From Prorocentrum cordatum (taxonomy: Eukaryota; Sar; Dinophyceae; Prorocentrales; Prorocentraceae), in contig CAUYUJ010000749.1 in the NCBI GenBank assembly GCA_963575745.1, forward strand, positions 45,842-109,841: 64,000 bases of DNA, written 5' to 3'. The position numbers and the translations under genes are program-made. Shown here piece after piece: positions 28,986 through 40,587 of the stretch. The notes beneath the pieces were generated by a model. That model was not told the DNA's origin. It was given only the letters and a program-made list of their open reading frames with translations, and made no database searches. Within the stretch, counting starts at the first letter, position 1. The number at the start of each line of letters is the position of its first letter.

Positions 28986-30249
28986 CTGCTTTCGGGCTTT
29001 GGACGGCGCCCGCGTTGCAGTCTTCCCGAGCCCGCCATTGAATCCCTCCAGCCCTTTGGGCGCAGGTGGTTGGTTGCGTTTCCTCCTCCATCCCCCCCTC
29101 TTCGCCCGTCGGCGGGCGGCGGGGGCGGGGCGGGGCGGCGGGGCGAAGGGGGCGCCCCTCCCCCTGGGCGCGGGCGGGAAGGGCAGCGACGCACTGGAGC
29201 GCCCAAGATGGCACCAAGATGGTCTTAGAAAGCCATAGATGGCCCCCACAACTGCGGAAGATAACCCAAGATGGCTTCAGATAAAAAGAGAAATAAGAAT
29301 AAAAAAAAAATAAAAAAGAGAAATAAGAACAAAAAGAAAAAAAAAAAAAAAAAAAAGAAAAAAGAAAAAAAAAATAAAAAAAAAAATAAAAAAAAAAAAA
29401 AAAAAACTAAAAAATAAAAAAAAAACAAAAAAAAAAAAAGAGCTCCCAACCAGCTCTGAGAAAAAAACGACAAACAGAAAAAAAAAAAAGTCTAAGACAA
29501 ACCCTAGAAACAGGAACCGTCAAGTGGCCAAACCCTTTCAACAACATGAAAACCAGCATCGCGCGTCGCCTAATCACCTGTTTCGTTCGGACGCCCCTTC
29601 GAGGCTTCAACGCGGCCCCATGATGGCCCACAATAAACCCAAGAGAGGCCCTTAAAAGACCAGAGACGGCGCCCGGAGAGCGCTCCAAGAGGGGCCCAAG
29701 ACGCGACGCTCGGGGCTCTAAAGGTGCGACTTTAATTGAGGGCCCCCTCCCCCGCATTTTTGATCTCCTCCAAGCTGGCCCCAATCTGGCCCTCGAGGCC
29801 TCCAAGATACTCCAGGAAGGCCCTGCGAGGCGCATGGGGGCCCTCAATGGGCACCCAAGAAGCTTCCAATGGGCCCCCGAAACGCTCGCAGAGGCGCCCG
29901 AGACGCTTCAAGAAGCCCCCGGGGGGGGGGAGGGGGCACAAAGGATCCAAGACGCTCCAAGAAGACTCCAAGAAGCTCTCAGACTCCGAAAAGCATTGCG
30001 AAAATCTGCGGCCACGCTGCTGGCCCACTTCGCCCTATCCGCATCATCCGTTTCTCTCTCCTCCCTCCGCGCCCTCCTCTCCTCCCCCGGGCCCGCCATC
30101 CACCTCCGATTTCTCCGCCATCTTCCCCCTGTTGGGTCGCGACGGCTCCCCCGGCCCGCCGATCTACTGCATGCCCCCCCACTTCCCATATCAAGGATTC
30201 GCCCGGGCGAAGCTGTTGGATGGGCTGGCGGGCCAACGCGAAGCGTCAC
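28986..30249 (-). other. Intron of large gene (GT-AG, about 1.26 kb)
   Basis: Minus-strand donor GTGACG and acceptor AAAGCAG keep phase 0. It contains a poly-A tract (29280-29445 on plus), CCAAGA islands at 29205-29275 and 29620-30000, and C/T-rich sequence at 30040-30170. The open frame continuing past the donor (RVGPPAHPTASPG) is low-complexity and not counted as coding. Confidence 0.55.
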
Positions 30250-32358
30250 ACATTTAGATGCGTCCCAAGACAGCTCCAAAATACTCCGGCGGTCGAGCAA
30301 ATAAGACATCGCGGAAACGCACGTACCCCATCGACTCTCGTAGGGCATTGGAGGAGCTGTATCGAACATTTTCTCAGATTGCGCGGCCGCAGATGCCTTC
30401 ACGCACCACTCAACAAATGTGATCCTGAATGCCTTCACGTGCAATAGCCTGCAAACCTGTGTGAGCTGTGGGAAGAAAGTCTCCCAACCAATCATCTTAG
30501 TGTGCATGTCGTTCAAGGCATTGCTGATGATGTGGATCATGCCAGGGATGATAAACGAATAAGGGAAAAGATGGCGTGGCTCGTTTTCCGTCTCTAAATG
30601 TGAGGCGTCGTCGCCGCCGTCGACATCCATCTGGAGCAGCCTCGGTCGTCGCCAAGGCGGCAATAAAGCCTCGATGCCCCTGCAAAAAAAATCACCGAGC
30701 CCAAGCTCTGTTCCCATGTCGGTGCAAAACCCAGCCACTCTCGTCAAGCTCTCACTGAATGATTCTATCGAGTCGAACTCCAAACATGCACTCGAAATCC
30801 ACGTCATGACTTTGTGTTCCAGGGGCACTCGCTTGACGCTCAAACCTTGCAGCGGCCTTGCATGCCGAAACACTGCCTTGAAGATGAGACGGCCTAGCCA
30901 ACCCCTATTCTTCTGAAGTTCATCGCGATCTGGATTGTTGACATACTCTTGTAACCACGGATAACGTGCTAAGAAAAAAACAGCCTCCTGCACATCGAGA
31001 ATATCCACGTCGGCGATCACATCCACGTCATTGGCAAGCATTTCCAGACCCGCTTGGGGCGAACTGTCAAGCTTTGCAAAATACCAATACTTGCGATGTG
31101 CCTGGCGGCGGCGCCACCAAAGCATGTATGCGCCGTCGATCTGTAGCTCTGCGAACTTCAGCGTGAACGCCGATGGGACGAAGCGGCTAACAAGAGACAT
31201 CATGCGGTCGACTTCATCGGTTGACGTGAAATACAATTCCATCACAAGCCGAACGCAAACAATCAACGTCTTGTTGTCCCGCAAGAGAAACCCGAGACGG
31301 AAGGCATTGAGAAGGAGATCGTCCGAGAATTTAAACTTTCCTGAAGCAACCTCCGCATCGATAACACGGAACCGCAGCATGTTCGATGCATTACCTGACC
31401 TGCTGCTGTACAGTTGTCGGGCGACGCGTTCAAGGAGCCCCTGGGCATCAGGCACAGCAGCAAGAATGCGGGGCGCGTTCGCGCAGAGGTCACGATGCAA
31501 TTGTTGGATATCTTCGCTTCTCCAAGGGGGATCTTTAACGAACAAATCAGGAAGGGACTCCAATGTCAAATCTGGGCACCACTCTGGCGAAGGCCACTGC
31601 GGCCACAACAACATGCTGCGATCAACTGTAGTGGCCCGGCCACGTCTCGCACGTCTGATCCACGACATTCGATACGGAATGTGAGTCCAAACGCCTGCCA
31701 AGATCAACCAGCCCAGAGGCTCCACGACTTGCACGCATGGTACTTTCGTATCCGCTGAAAAATTCCACATACTAAGAATATCTGCTAGATTCCGTGTGGG
31801 GTCGCCGTCATCATCGAATCCAAACACATAGTCCAAGCGAGGCGCAACTCCAAGAAGGGGCATGAACGTGCGCATCGAAGCAGTAACAGGCTTTGGCCTG
31901 CCATTTGAGTCGATGCAAAAATCGATGACCTTCAAAGCATCATTGCTGCTGTGTGCTTTCCAGAAATCACGCACGCGATACGAAAATAAATCGCGAGGAC
32001 AAAGATACCGTTGAAACATGCTGTCCTCTTGTTCACTCCATTGTGTCAACGGCCCTGTGTAACATACGCCTTGCTCGACGCGGGCAAGACCGAGAATCCA
32101 CACATCCGATCCCAACGTGCCAGGTTTTCCAGATGCCCCGCGAGTCCGACCCCTCTGCGGACAGGCTACAGCGTCTCCCAGGTTGTGCCTGCGAAGCAAA
32201 TCTGCGAAACCAATCTGGCCGTGAAAAGACGGGTGACTACGGACGATCTTGTCCTTAATTCCTCTCGACGCGGTCGTCTTCAAAGCTACTTCGATGCGCT
32301 CCATGCCGGCAGCATGGGCCGCGAGCCAAACAGGAACGCTCGCTGCAGAATCGGCCAT
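30250..32358 (-). CDS. Large minus-strand gene, exon G1 (N-terminal, hAT-transposase-like)
   Basis: First in-frame ATG gives MADSAASVPVWLAAHAAG. The exon holds about 700 well-composed residues including TGPLTQWSEQEDSMFQRYL, MRTFMPLLGVAPRLDYVFGF, NMLRFRVIDAEVASGKFKFS and IDGAYMLWWRRRQAHRKYWY. Near the end, FIIPGMIHIISNALNDMHTK (about 30555-30500) and YESRWGTCVSAMSYLLDRRS (about 30340-30280) resemble the C-AH-LNL...TRW-S motif pair of hAT-superfamily transposases. Catalytic acidic residues cannot be assigned by eye. No CCAAGA islands inside the exon. May be a domesticated or multicopy transposon-derived gene; further 5' exons are possible. Confidence 0.65.
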
Positions 32359-32439
32359 CCCCTCGCTGGACAAACGTGGAAACAAGACCAGCCCTACTGC
32401 GCGACTACGCGCAACCTGGAACTGAACCACAATTGCCCC

Positions 32440-33240
32440 GCGGTGAGCGCGCCAAGCAGTAAAAGTGAAGGAAGAGAGAAGTGGGGGGGGAGTGGGGAAG
32501 GGAGGGCGAAGACGAAGAAGGCCCTCCCCCTCACCATGCGCCCACCCCCCATCCTATTCCAGGCCCCCGCCCCGCGCGAGGCGGGTTCTGACATGCCTGG
32601 AGCGATGCTTCGACAACAACAGGGGGTATTTGGGGTCGCCGGAACGCTCGAATTGTCCACTCGCGCCGATGGGCGGGCTAATGGCGCGCGCATTGCGTTT
32701 CTCTGCCGTCGCTCGGGCCCCGGAACCCAGACATCCGCAAGCGTCGCGCGCAAATGCGCTGATTCCGAACCAGCTAGCATTTCATTTGAGGGGGAAGGGG
32801 GCTGTCACCTCTCACCCGTCCACCTCTTCCTCCTCCTCCTCCTCCTTTTCCTCTTCCGTGTCCCTTCACATCCAACCTCCACTTCGCCCGGCCCCCGCCC
32901 GCCGACCGACCTCCATTGTAACAGTGCCCAGAGGGTCACATTTTACGAACGCACTGGGTGATGTCATGGGAGTCGGAAGCGTTCTTCTTTGGGCGTGATC
33001 CGATCGGCGCAGACCCCCACCACGCACGCGCAGGACGCATGCCCGCGCAGGGCTGCGGCCAGATGGCGCCATCAGATCGGTTTCGGCGGCGCGGCACGGC
33101 ACGGCCCCCAGGGCCCCCAGCGAACCTCTCGAGAAGACCCGCGTTGCCGCAATGAGTGCCAAGCCTGAGCGGCCCGCGAGCGGCCAGAAGGATCTTTCTT
33201 TAATCCGCCGCCGTGCCTCACCTCTTCAGGCCCTCTCGGA
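32440..33240. other. Upstream of large gene, no coding block recognised
   Basis: G- and CTC-rich sequence, including a CCT tract at 32824-32850. Possible first exons or promoter of the minus-strand gene lie here but nothing is diagnostic. Confidence 0.3.
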
Positions 33241-33350
33241 GGCGCGTGGAGGCCATCTTGGGCGCTCTTTAGGGCCAGCTCGGGCCTCAAGAGGCTCCCG
33301 AGAGGGCCCCGAGAGGCCCTCGAGAGGGCTCCCGAGAAGGCCGTGGTGGG
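33240..33350. repeat. CCGAGAGGGCC variant of the degenerate island repeat
   Basis: Tandem CTCCCGAGAGGGCCCCGAGA-type words, period about 11, a CCGAGA variant of the CCAAGA islands. Confidence 0.6.
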
Positions 33351-33634
33351 GGCGGCGGCGAGGACGACGACGATCCCCTAGATCGGGCGCTGTGTTAAAA
33401 AACAATTGGAAGTTTTTCGTTCTTTTCGGCTCCGGGGCCTTCGCCGGGCCTTTCAACCGTCAACAAACGATTGAGGAGGGGGAAGAGGACTAGAGAGAAC
33501 TTAGGATGCTGCTACGCACCCTCCCGTGCCAGGTCCCTTCCTCGTAAGTCCATGCAAGCATTTCCTTTCACACCTAGAGGCGCGCCCTTGAAGGATTGGC
33601 GCCCATTTCTCGAGGTGTTGGAGCAGGGACACTG

Positions 33635-33727
<93 letters not shown>

Positions 33728-33730
33728 TTA
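33635..33730. repeat. ACT microsatellite
   Basis: ACT tract, nearly pure, about 95 bases. Confidence 0.95.
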
Positions 33731-34029
33731 CTAGTACATAACGAACGTCTCGAGTTATATACGCCACCGGGCTCCTCCGAGAACCCTCTCGGGGCTCCCT
33801 CGGGCCCCTTCAGGCCCTCCGGGGCCTCGGAAAGGGCCCCCCGAAAAATCCCGAAGAAGCCCCCGAGACAGGCCCCATGGGGGGCCCTAGAGGGCCCCAG
33901 GCAGGTATATTAAAAAACGCCACGGGTTACATGCGTCACCAGGCTGCGAGAATCCTCTTGGAGCTCCGCTGGGGTCCATTTGGGGCCTCGGGATTTTGCT
34001 GAACGCGCTGATCTAGCAGGTCAGGCACC

Positions 34030-34465
34030 ACGTGGTGCCAAAGATTCTGATCGATCCGAGACCGCGCAAGCGGCTGCACTTGAGACGCATCGTTTTCCTC
34101 ACATCGATGCGCCAGCGGAACCTGGAGCAGGTCAAGCCCCGCCGGCTGGCTGTGGCGCTGACAGAGCAGAGGACGCAAAAACGGTTGCATTCGAATCGCG
34201 CTATACTCCTCACAACTATGCCCCAGTGGAAGGTGGAGAAGGTCACGTACCCCCAGTTGTCTGGGGCGCCGATAGAGCAGAGGCTGCGCAAACGGTTGCA
34301 CTTGAAACGTTTTTTTTTCCCTCGCGTCAGTGCCCCAATGGAAGGTGGAGCAGGTCAAACGGTCAAACACCGCCTGTTGGCTGGCATACAGATAGAGCAA
34401 AAGCCGAGCAAAAGGTTGCATTTGAGACCCGGTTTATTCCTCGCAATGCGGGGGGCGGAGCAAGT
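34030..34465. repeat. Four-copy tandem repeat, about 117-bp unit, open in both strands
   Basis: Each unit has a GAGCAGAG-GCGCAAACGG-like start, TTGCACTTGAGACGC-like middle and CCCCAGTGGAAGGTGGAGCA-like end. Units translate without stops on the plus strand (PRKRLHLRRIVFLTSM, TQKRLHSNRAILLTTM) and on the minus strand (QPFLRPLLCQRHSQPAG). A unit near a multiple of three keeps frames open, so this need not be a gene. Confidence 0.75.
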
Positions 34466-34589
34466 AGGTTTCTAGGTTTGGAGAGGGCGGGGGTGCGTGC
34501 CTCTTCCGTATCGGACAGGCTTGAACATCTTACGAGGCCGAGGGGGCGGGGGAGGAAAAGGAAAGAGGACGGGGAGAGGGGGAGGGGGG

Positions 34590-34700
34590 GAACGAGGAAG
34601 AGGAGGAGGAGGCGAGGAGGAGGACGAGGAGGAGGAGGAAGAGGAGGAGGACGAGGAGGACGAAGAGGGGGGGGAGGAGGAGGAGGGGGAGGAGCCACGT
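34590..34700. repeat. GGA microsatellite
   Basis: Interrupted GGA/GAC purine tract. Confidence 0.9.
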
Positions 34701-35033
34701 TTGGTCGGTAGGTTTCTAACTCTGGGGAGGGCGGAATAGGTAACTAGGTTGTTAGGTTTGGGGCGGGCCTGGGATGCACGCAGAGAGCCCCGCGAGAAAC
34801 CCAGCATGGCATTGGATACTCCCAAGAAACACCCCGATGTCCTTAACCGCGCAACTGGTGGCATGTCTGCTTCACTGTTTTGTTAGCTACGCCCCTCGTT
34901 GGACCGACCTCGCAGGAATTCTGAACTTGCTGGCGGGGGGAATTGGCGCGTCACGGATTACCCACCCTACCCCGCCCTGCCCGTCACTGTTATGGACGGT
35001 CGTCCTGGAGCGGTTTACTCATCGAGAGCCGTA

Positions 35034-35060
35034 GTAGTAGTAGTAGTCGTAGTAGTAGTC

Positions 35061-35096
<36 letters not shown>

Positions 35097-35182
35097 ATAG
35101 TAGTAGTAGTAGTAGTAGTAGCAGTAGTAGTAGCAGTAGCAGTAGCAGTAGCAGTAGTAGTAGTAGTAGCAGTAGTAGTAGA
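35034..35182. repeat. TAG microsatellite with CAG variants
   Basis: GTAGTAGTAG tract becoming GCAGTAGCAG in its second half. Confidence 0.95.
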
Positions 35183-35218
35183 GGCCTCTGTGAAACGTCC
35201 CGGGACCTCTGTGGATCA

Positions 35219-35447
35219 GGTCAGCGCGGGCCAGCGCAAGTCAGCGCAGGTCAGCGCAGGTCCTCACAGAACGACGCAGGACGGCACGGGTCTCGGACAG
35301 GGAGGACAGGGCACAATCTGAGCTGCGCTGACCTGCGCTGACCTGCGCTGACTTGCGCTGACCTGCGCTGACTGGCCTGACCTGCGCTGACCTGCGCTGA
35401 CCTGCGCTGACCTGCGCTGACCCCGTTGACCTGCGCTGACCCGCGCC
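35219..35447. repeat. 10-bp tandem repeat in two opposed blocks
   Basis: GTCAGCGCAG units run at 35219-35265 and the inverse unit CTGCGCTGAC at about 35322-35447, with a spacer of about 55 bp. The two blocks can pair into a long hairpin. Confidence 0.85.
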
Positions 35448-35449
35448 GG

Positions 35450-36300
35450 TAACATTTGAAAGCCGTTTCCGGATACAATGGAAAAGTCAATCGGCAATTC
35501 ACAAAAACCTGGCAAACCAATGTCAGGACAACGGACAACCCCACATTGACGATCATTGACGCTTTCAAACCGTGAGATACACGCGCGTGCCCCCCGCGCG
35601 CGCGAGAAGGGCCCCGGGGGCCCGCGCGAAATAATGATTTCAAATAGTTTACATGGGGACATGCACCGTCGATGGAAGAGGCGAGAGTGACTTGCTGGTA
35701 GCGCCTTATGCAATGCAGATAAAGCGCGGGGAGAGGTATTTTTGTGTCCGCGAAGAAGGCCAACGTTGCGCGCGAGAAAAAGCATTGGGATCGCCCGATT
35801 CGAAAATGCATTCTGTGAGTTCGAGAAAGAAACTCTCACAGGCTGGCGCGCCCGGGCGGAATTCATAATTTCAGAAACACGTCCAATCGGCGAACGCTCG
35901 CGCTCCCTTGCAGGGCACGCGCGAGGCATCGACCTTGGGCGATCTCGACGTCGAAGCGTAGATTGCGCGGCGGCACGCAACGGCGCAGCCCTCGATGCGC
36001 GAAAACCCCGAGCAAGGAGCCCCCCCGGGGCCCATGAAAAATTTCCACAACGACGACGAGGACGAGGACGGAGACTGGGACGAATACGACGACGACGAGG
36101 ACGAAAACGACGACGACGAACGACGACGACGGCGACGGTCGCCTCTTAAGATTTCTGGCGGCCTTCAGACAGAGACAGACAGACAAGACAGAGCGGTCTG
36201 CTGACCGGCCACATGGGCCGGGCCCTCTGCGGCGCCGGAGAACGGCGCCCGGGCAGACCGAGCGGGAAATTACATGACATGGCAGACTGAAGCAATTGCC
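35450..36300. other. No gene recognised; GAC microsatellite at 36051-36137
   Basis: GACGAC tract with an Asp-rich plus frame and Val/Ser minus frames. CAGACAGACAGACA at about 36168-36185. The LINE 3' untranslated region may reach into this stretch. Confidence 0.4.
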
Positions 36301-36364
36301 TGCTAAACAGGAGAGGAGGGGGGAGAGGGGGGGGGAGGTAGGGAGGGGGGAAGAAGAGGGCGCC

Positions 36365-36720
36365 TCACACGTGAAACCACCGCTTGCAGGGTCGCCCCGT
36401 GAGCCCGGTGGGAAAGGTTCGGAGCCGCGGCGTCCAGTGCATGAGCTTTCTGTTCCACTTTCCGTTGCCGTCGCTGTCGTTGCGAACGATAAAGTCTGCC
36501 TTTCGTGATTGCTGGATGTCAACCCAATCGCGTAAACCGCGCTCTTTTGCCATGCGCGCGCAAAGCCTGGTCGATCTTTTGATGTAGGGCACCCACATCT
36601 CATCGTGCTCCCTTGGAATCTGGAAAATATTCCTCATCATCTGTCCCCATGTTGATCGGAGTACCCCGTGTGTCTTGGCCCAGAACGCCCAGCAATTCGC
36701 CGGCCCAACGGGCCAGAGGC
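36365..36720 (-). pseudogene. LINE retrotransposon, C-terminal domain
   Basis: Minus-strand frame: NCWAFWAKTHGVLRSTWGQ, MMRNIFQIPREHDEMWVPYI, KRSTRLCARMAKERGLRDW, VDIQQSRKADFIVRND, ending LTGRPCKRWFHV. The R-MLR-I...EW--Y--R....WV--Q--RK pattern is typical of the region after the reverse transcriptase domain in LINEs. Separated from the RT part by about 0.8 kb of repeats, and therefore broken. Confidence 0.7.
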
Positions 36721-37520
36721 GTGCTAAGATCTCCGGTAACTGGTTAACAATTTTCTAGTTCGCGCGCGCGGGGCGGCCCCTGGGGGTCCCCGGACGAAAA
36801 GTACCCCGACCAGGTCCCGGCCGGTCCCCGGCCGGTCCCCGGCCGGGTCCCGGCCGGGTCCCGGCCGGGTCCCGGCCGGGTCCCGGCCGGGTCCCCCCGA
36901 GCGCTCCATGAGCGCACCAACAGGGCTCCGAGACGTCCCCGAGAGCCCCAAGAAAGGCCAAGAGGCCCCCAAGAGGCCCCCAAGATGGTACACGAGGGGT
37001 CCGACATGCCACAAGATCGCTCCAAGACGCCCAAGATAGCCCCCAGACGCCCCAAGAGGCCTCCAAGAGCACTCCCAAGAGGGCCCCCGGAGGCAAAATT
37101 CATTGTTTTTCCTTAGGTTTTTGAGAGATTTTGGAGCTTCCACCTTTTCGGCTTCCCGACGCCCCAAGACGGCCCAAGAGGCCCCCAAGATCGCCCCAAG
37201 AGGGCCCAAGAGGCACCCAAGAGGGCCCCAAGATGGCCCAAGAGGGCTCGAAGACGGCCCAAGAAGCCTCCAAAAAACGGTCCAAGAGGGCCCCAAGAAC
37301 GCCCCCAAAGGGCCCAGAGCAACAACACGAACATCATTTCCGAAGTGTGCACGCCGTCGAAACCCCTACAGCCCCTAAGAGGGCCCCAGAGGCCCCCACA
37401 GGCCCTCAGAGGCCCCCAAGGTCCCCCAAGCGGCCCCAGAGGCCCCCCAAATGCCCCCCCGAGCGCCCCAGGAGTCCCCCAAGCGGCCCCAGGAACCCCC
37501 AAAGCGCCGCATTGACACCA
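36721..37520. mobile_element. Repeat-rich insertion splitting the LINE
   Basis: Contains GGCCGGGTCCCGGCCGGGTC tandem units (about 36815-36893) and a long CCAAGA island (36920-37080, 37150-37320, continuing CCCCCAGAGGCCCC to 37500). LINE coding resumes on both sides, so the sequence appears to have inserted or expanded within the element. Confidence 0.55.
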
Positions 37521-39321
37521 GGCCCTCGGGCAAACGGCAGACATGAGACTGTATGGGCCGGCGGAATGAGCGAAGCGATTAAATAACTGCCATAGAGCGC
37601 CGTTGATGTCGCGACGGACTCGAACAACTTCAATCTAGGAGCAAGGACATGCTTGAATTTAGCAAAATATTCCCACGCCGCGGACATTCGACTTCTAAGT
37701 TCTGCTCCATGATAATGTGCAAGGTTCACCACCCGTCCGAGATACTTCTCTGATCCCCCTGCTAAGATAATATGTACTTCAATACTGCCGACAAAAATGA
37801 AAGTCTCCTACGCGCACGCACTGTTCGTCAGCATTTTGGTCTTCCCCAAGTGCAACCGCGATCCGTACCGAGCAGTGTGGGTTCCCAAGTGATCTAGCAG
37901 TTTCGCAGCGCCCCTCTTGCTTTGCGCGAAGAGAAATACATCGTCGGCAAACTGAAGATTTGTAATAGGCTCGTTCGGGTCGTCGACAACAAAACCATAG
38001 TAGTACCCTGTTCGTCTACTGTTCAGGTGGCGCCACTTGCTCTTGAGCAACTCGAAGCAAGATTCAATGATTGCAATTAACAGACGGGCGCTGATTGGGC
38101 CACCTTGTGTTACTCCTCCTGCCAAGCAAAATGGGCGAGACTCCGCCCCTGCAATAACTGATGCTGTCTGTCCACGGTGCAGCTTTTTGAGAAGCGAGAT
38201 GCACGGCTCTTCCACAGCAAACTCCCTTAACACATCCCACAAGGCGCCGTGCTCTACGGCGTCGAAAGCTTTCTCGAAGTCTACCGAGCCAAGCCAAAGA
38301 TCTTGCTGCCACTCGTCACATGTTTCACTATGAGCGTCAATGTGTGCAAATGGTCCTTTGTTGAGAAGCCCGGACGGCAGGCTGCCTGGTCAGGCGACTG
38401 GCGCGCGAGCAGCTTCGCTTGCCAGCGATTGCACACCATGCGGCTGAACAACTTGCACAACGTCGGGGGGGTGGCGATTGGGCGATAATTCTTTGGCAAG
38501 TCCAGATCTCTTTTTTCGAATAGAACGACCAATCTTGTATGTCTCCATGACTTCGGCGGCCCCCGGTCCGGCTTGATCGCCTCGTTGAAGAGCGTCAAAA
38601 TACAGTTGCGCATGTTCGGGCTGCTCTGTTTCAACATTTCGGCAACTGTGCCTGCTGCGTCTCTGCATTTGCCGTTTCTCATAATTTTCAGGACATTCCT
38701 CAGCTCCTCCGACGTGTAACTCTGCACGTCGCCTCCTGGTAGTCTGTCCAGGACGCTGTCTTGCCCGGCACTTGTATACAGCTCCTCGTGAAACGACGCA
38801 AACACTTCTGCCGCGTCTTCTCTGCTTTCCTTTGGGGTGCCGAATCTATCGGCAATCTTGGCAATGTGGTGCCGTTTCTTGTTCCCGCTCGGATTTGCGA
38901 TCTCTTTGATGCCTTTGAAACCATGTAAAACACAATAAATACGCAAAGCCCTCTGGTTCTTCATCTTGCGCCGGGTTACCTTCTTGATCTCGTTGCCAAT
39001 CGATTTCCGCTGTGCTCTTTGCGTGTCCCGTGGGGCGCCGGGAAGACGTCGCAGTTGCCGTCTCTCCTGTATGAGTCGGCGGATCTTGCGGCCCTCAGGA
39101 GCATATGCGGCATGTTTTTTCGCCGGCGGGCTTGCTGCCGTGACAGCTGCGGACAGATCCTCTTCAATCCTGTCCGAAACTGCATCGAGATCGCCAATAA
39201 TGAATGGTCGTTCTTTCAACTGGCGGTCCAAAGTCTCTCGGAATGTGTTTTTTGTTCTCCGCCCCTGGCCCCCGCGATGGCCTCGCAGAGCGAGGTTTTC
39301 TACGAGCACGAGCGAGCGCAA
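37520..39321 (-). pseudogene. LINE reverse transcriptase domain, frameshifted
   Basis: Minus-strand motifs in order: NYRPIATPPTLCKLFSRMV, DQAACRPGFSTKDHLHTL, VDFEKAFDAVEH (motif A), GVTQGGPISARLL (B), NLQFADDVFLFAQ (C, with catalytic DD), LHLGKTKML (D), then AWEYFAKFKHVLAPRLKLF and TALYG. A one-base frame break lies between HTLTLIVKH and DEWQQDLWLG (about 38330). The DD pair is intact, but the ORF is broken here and at its N-terminal junction, so this copy is probably dead. A non-LTR reverse transcriptase would copy the element's own mRNA at a nicked target. Confidence 0.9.
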
Positions 39322-40000
39322 CCAAACTTATAATAATGGGTCGATAGTCGGATCCAATTTCGATGTCGGGAATCACCTGGCACTTCTTCACGTCGACCTG
39401 TTTCTTGGCCGGAATAATAATCAAGTCCAGCTGCTTCTTGTTTATGCCATTTCCATGCGTCCATGACTTCTCGCGTCCGCCTGCGCTGAATGTGTTAGCG
39501 AGCCGTAAACCATGAAAACAACGCAAATTTATCAACCTATCTCCCCGCCAATTTCGTTTCCCGATCTTGCTTGTTCCGAGAACTTCACGTGCGTCTTCAT
39601 CGTGATTGTGGTCTAGGCCAGGGCCAACCTCGGCATTGAAGTCCCCAGCAATTCTGAAATCCCCAGGGGCATCCAGTAGTGAACCCAACATGTTGTAAAC
39701 AACGTCTACATGTATATCTGCGTACTTACGGTGGGGCATATAAACACCTATGATGTTGAATATGGAACCGCGCATGTCTATGGTCAGCATGGCGGCTCTC
39801 TAGACAACGCTTTGAATGACGTATAACACCATCTCCGGTGCAGTAGGAACCCATACCCATTGGAGCCCTAGATGCCTCCGCTGCCGAACCATGTGTGCTT
39901 GCCCTTTGTGGAAAAGATGTCTTCCTTGGGGTCTCTCCAGGCCTCCGTGAAAACGATAACGCCCCAACGTGCCTACCCAATCTTGGCCGTGATAGCCTCA
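39280..40000 (-). pseudogene. LINE apurinic-type endonuclease domain, frameshifted
   Basis: Motifs on the minus strand: VIVFTEAWRDPKEDIF (catalytic Glu region), HTWFGSGG, GFLLHRRW, IIGVYMPHRKYADIHVD, FRIAGDFNAEVGPG (GDFN), NGINKKQLDLIIIP and IGSDYRPIIIS. The usual SDH of this nuclease family is SDY here, so the catalytic His appears lost. At least two frame breaks, near 39790-39870 and near 39300 at the junction to RT. Member of the exo/endonuclease/phosphatase fold. Confidence 0.85.
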
Positions 40001-40039
40001 AACCGCGAGTCGAAATCCATGAAAGAGTGGATGTCATAC

Positions 40040-40587
40040 GCGAGGAGGTTGAAAGTGATGGGCTTTAACAAGGTCGGTGAAGCAGGAGTCCATGGAGGAG
40101 CTGGTGAAACAGAGGATAGCAAAACAGGAGTTGGTGAAACAGTTGTCGGCGCAGCGGGAGTCCTCGAATATCGAGCTGGTGATGTGCAGGGGCAAGAGGG
40201 ATGAGCAAGGTTGGTTCCTGCGGGTGTCGCACGAAAGCTTACGGCTTGAAGCGGGGCGCCCCCATCAATCGAAGCAGACTTTGATCGACCACTTCATTCC
40301 AGAGAAAGGAAAACCAGCGCCTTCCGAAGGTGACGTTTGTCTCAAAACTGCGTCTGGTATGAGGGCGCCTGTGCGCCTCCTTTGTTGGGTCAGAATACTG
40401 CTTCGCTGTCCAACGTTACATTGGTGACCCCACATCTGCCTCGACTGACTTACTTACTGCCGTGGTGCACCATGCGCCAGATTCAAAGCGCCATGCCACT
40501 CCCCCCCCCCCCCCCCCCCCCCCCCCCCTTGCCGCAACCAGCGACTTGCCCCACCAAATCCTGACATCTCCCTCCTTAAATTTGGAA
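40040..40587 (-). other. LINE inter-ORF region with C28 run
   Basis: Between the ORF1-like block and the endonuclease. C28 at 40501-40528 and direct repeats GGAGCTGGTGAAACAGA / GGAGTTGGTGAAACAGT at about 40096 and 40130. No coding recognised. Confidence 0.5.
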
